33,580 bases of DNA from contig CAVAVU010000082.1 of the NCBI GenBank assembly GCA_963592205.1, positions 1 through 33,580 on the forward strand, written 5' to 3'. Below, in pieces: positions 33,431-33,580 of the stretch. Below the pieces are notes generated by a model. That model saw nothing but the letters and a program-made list of their open reading frames with translations. It did not search any database and was not told where the DNA came from. A program made the position numbers and the translations under genes. Numbering within the stretch: the first letter of the stretch is position 1; each line of letters starts with the position of its first letter. Source of the stretch: Claveliimonas sp963592205 (GTDB taxonomy: Bacteria > Bacillota > Clostridia > Lachnospirales > Lachnospiraceae).

Positions 33431-33580
33431 CTATACTGCCATTGCCCGGTCATACACAATCTTACGACTGATCACACCGATATCTTCCAGTTCATTCACC
33501 ATCCGATATACGGTTGCAATTCCGATACCGCTATCCACCTTAGAGGCAAGATAATGGATCTCCTTGCAGCTGGAGCACTG
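33431..33580 (-). CDS. Fur-like winged-helix protein, 3' part only; ends after DNA-binding domain
   Basis: The window holds the last 49 codons, so the gene continues past the right edge. The visible residues (KEIHYLASKVDSGIGIATVY, then RMVNELEDIGVISRK) match the recognition helix and wing of Fur-family repressors, where IATVYR is typical. The frame then stops after IVYDRAMAV. Ordinary Fur proteins continue for about 60 residues with a metal-binding dimerisation domain, which is absent here. A CSSC motif starts the visible part. Either this is a natural DNA-binding-only member or the gene is truncated; no continuation was found beyond the stop. Confidence 0.75.
   Translation of the reverse strand, partial: QCSSCKEIHYLASKVDSGIGIATVYRMVNELEDIGVISRKIVYDRAMAV

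Noticed and set aside
1..33580. CRISPR array, tRNA, rRNA, insertion sequence or prophage
   Set aside because: No regular repeat-spacer pattern, cloverleaf sequence, transposase, integrase or phage gene was found on either strand by reading.

Overview
The window is chromosomal DNA from a low-to-mid GC Gram-positive anaerobe, most likely a member of the Clostridia close to Lachnospiraceae. This is inferred from strong AGGAGG ribosome binding sites, near-consensus sigma-A promoters with 17-bp spacers, the rho-rpmE-DUF1385-prmC-prfA gene order, and DUF4364, TIGR01212 and COG2426 family genes. No rRNA, tRNA, CRISPR array, insertion sequence or prophage was seen. Almost every gene belongs to a well known family, so the least ordinary content is in the leaders and promoters, one accessory operon and a few unusual domain architectures.

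Region 1 (1-8860) is nitrogen assimilation. A nitrilase-family hydrolase, cut by the left edge, converges on a minus-strand block of gltB, gltD and an ammonium transporter with a PII signalling domain fused to its C terminus. Both gltB and the transporter have a near-consensus promoter followed almost at once by a long leader hairpin, and the two hairpins share an AAGGCGT core. The transporter hairpin ends in a T-tract and looks like an attenuator.

Region 2 (8860-15360) has a PHP-family phosphoesterase divergent from a five-gene operon: lipoprotein binding protein, fused double permease, ATPase, metallo-beta-lactamase-fold hydrolase and MgtC-like membrane protein. Three TTAACT-like repeats spaced exactly 11 bp, just upstream of the likely promoter, resemble a PhoP box. 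A phosphate-starvation importer of an organophosphorus compound, with its own phosphodiesterase, is a reasonable hypothesis.

Region 3 (15360-18000) holds ispG, a SorC-family regulator and an atypical HPr, probably one transcript from a TTTACA-N17-TATAAT promoter and ended by a 14-bp hairpin.

Region 4 (18000-25700, minus strand) begins at a perfect TTGACA-N17-TATAAT promoter and runs through a membrane-anchored 5'-nucleotidase-like protein, a DUF2156 protein, two PLP aminotransferases (one HisC-like), a COG2426 small exporter and a MATE exporter. After it lies a two-helix small membrane protein with its own operator-like sites.

Region 5 (25650-30480, minus strand) is the informational cluster rho, rpmE, DUF1385, prmC, prfA. 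Region 6 (30500-33300) is a plus-strand operon of NAD-type malic enzyme, a TIGR01212 radical SAM protein and DUF4364. The malic enzyme mRNA leader can fold into a compact three-way junction starting at the predicted transcription start. The right edge cuts a Fur-like gene whose product stops right after the winged helix.
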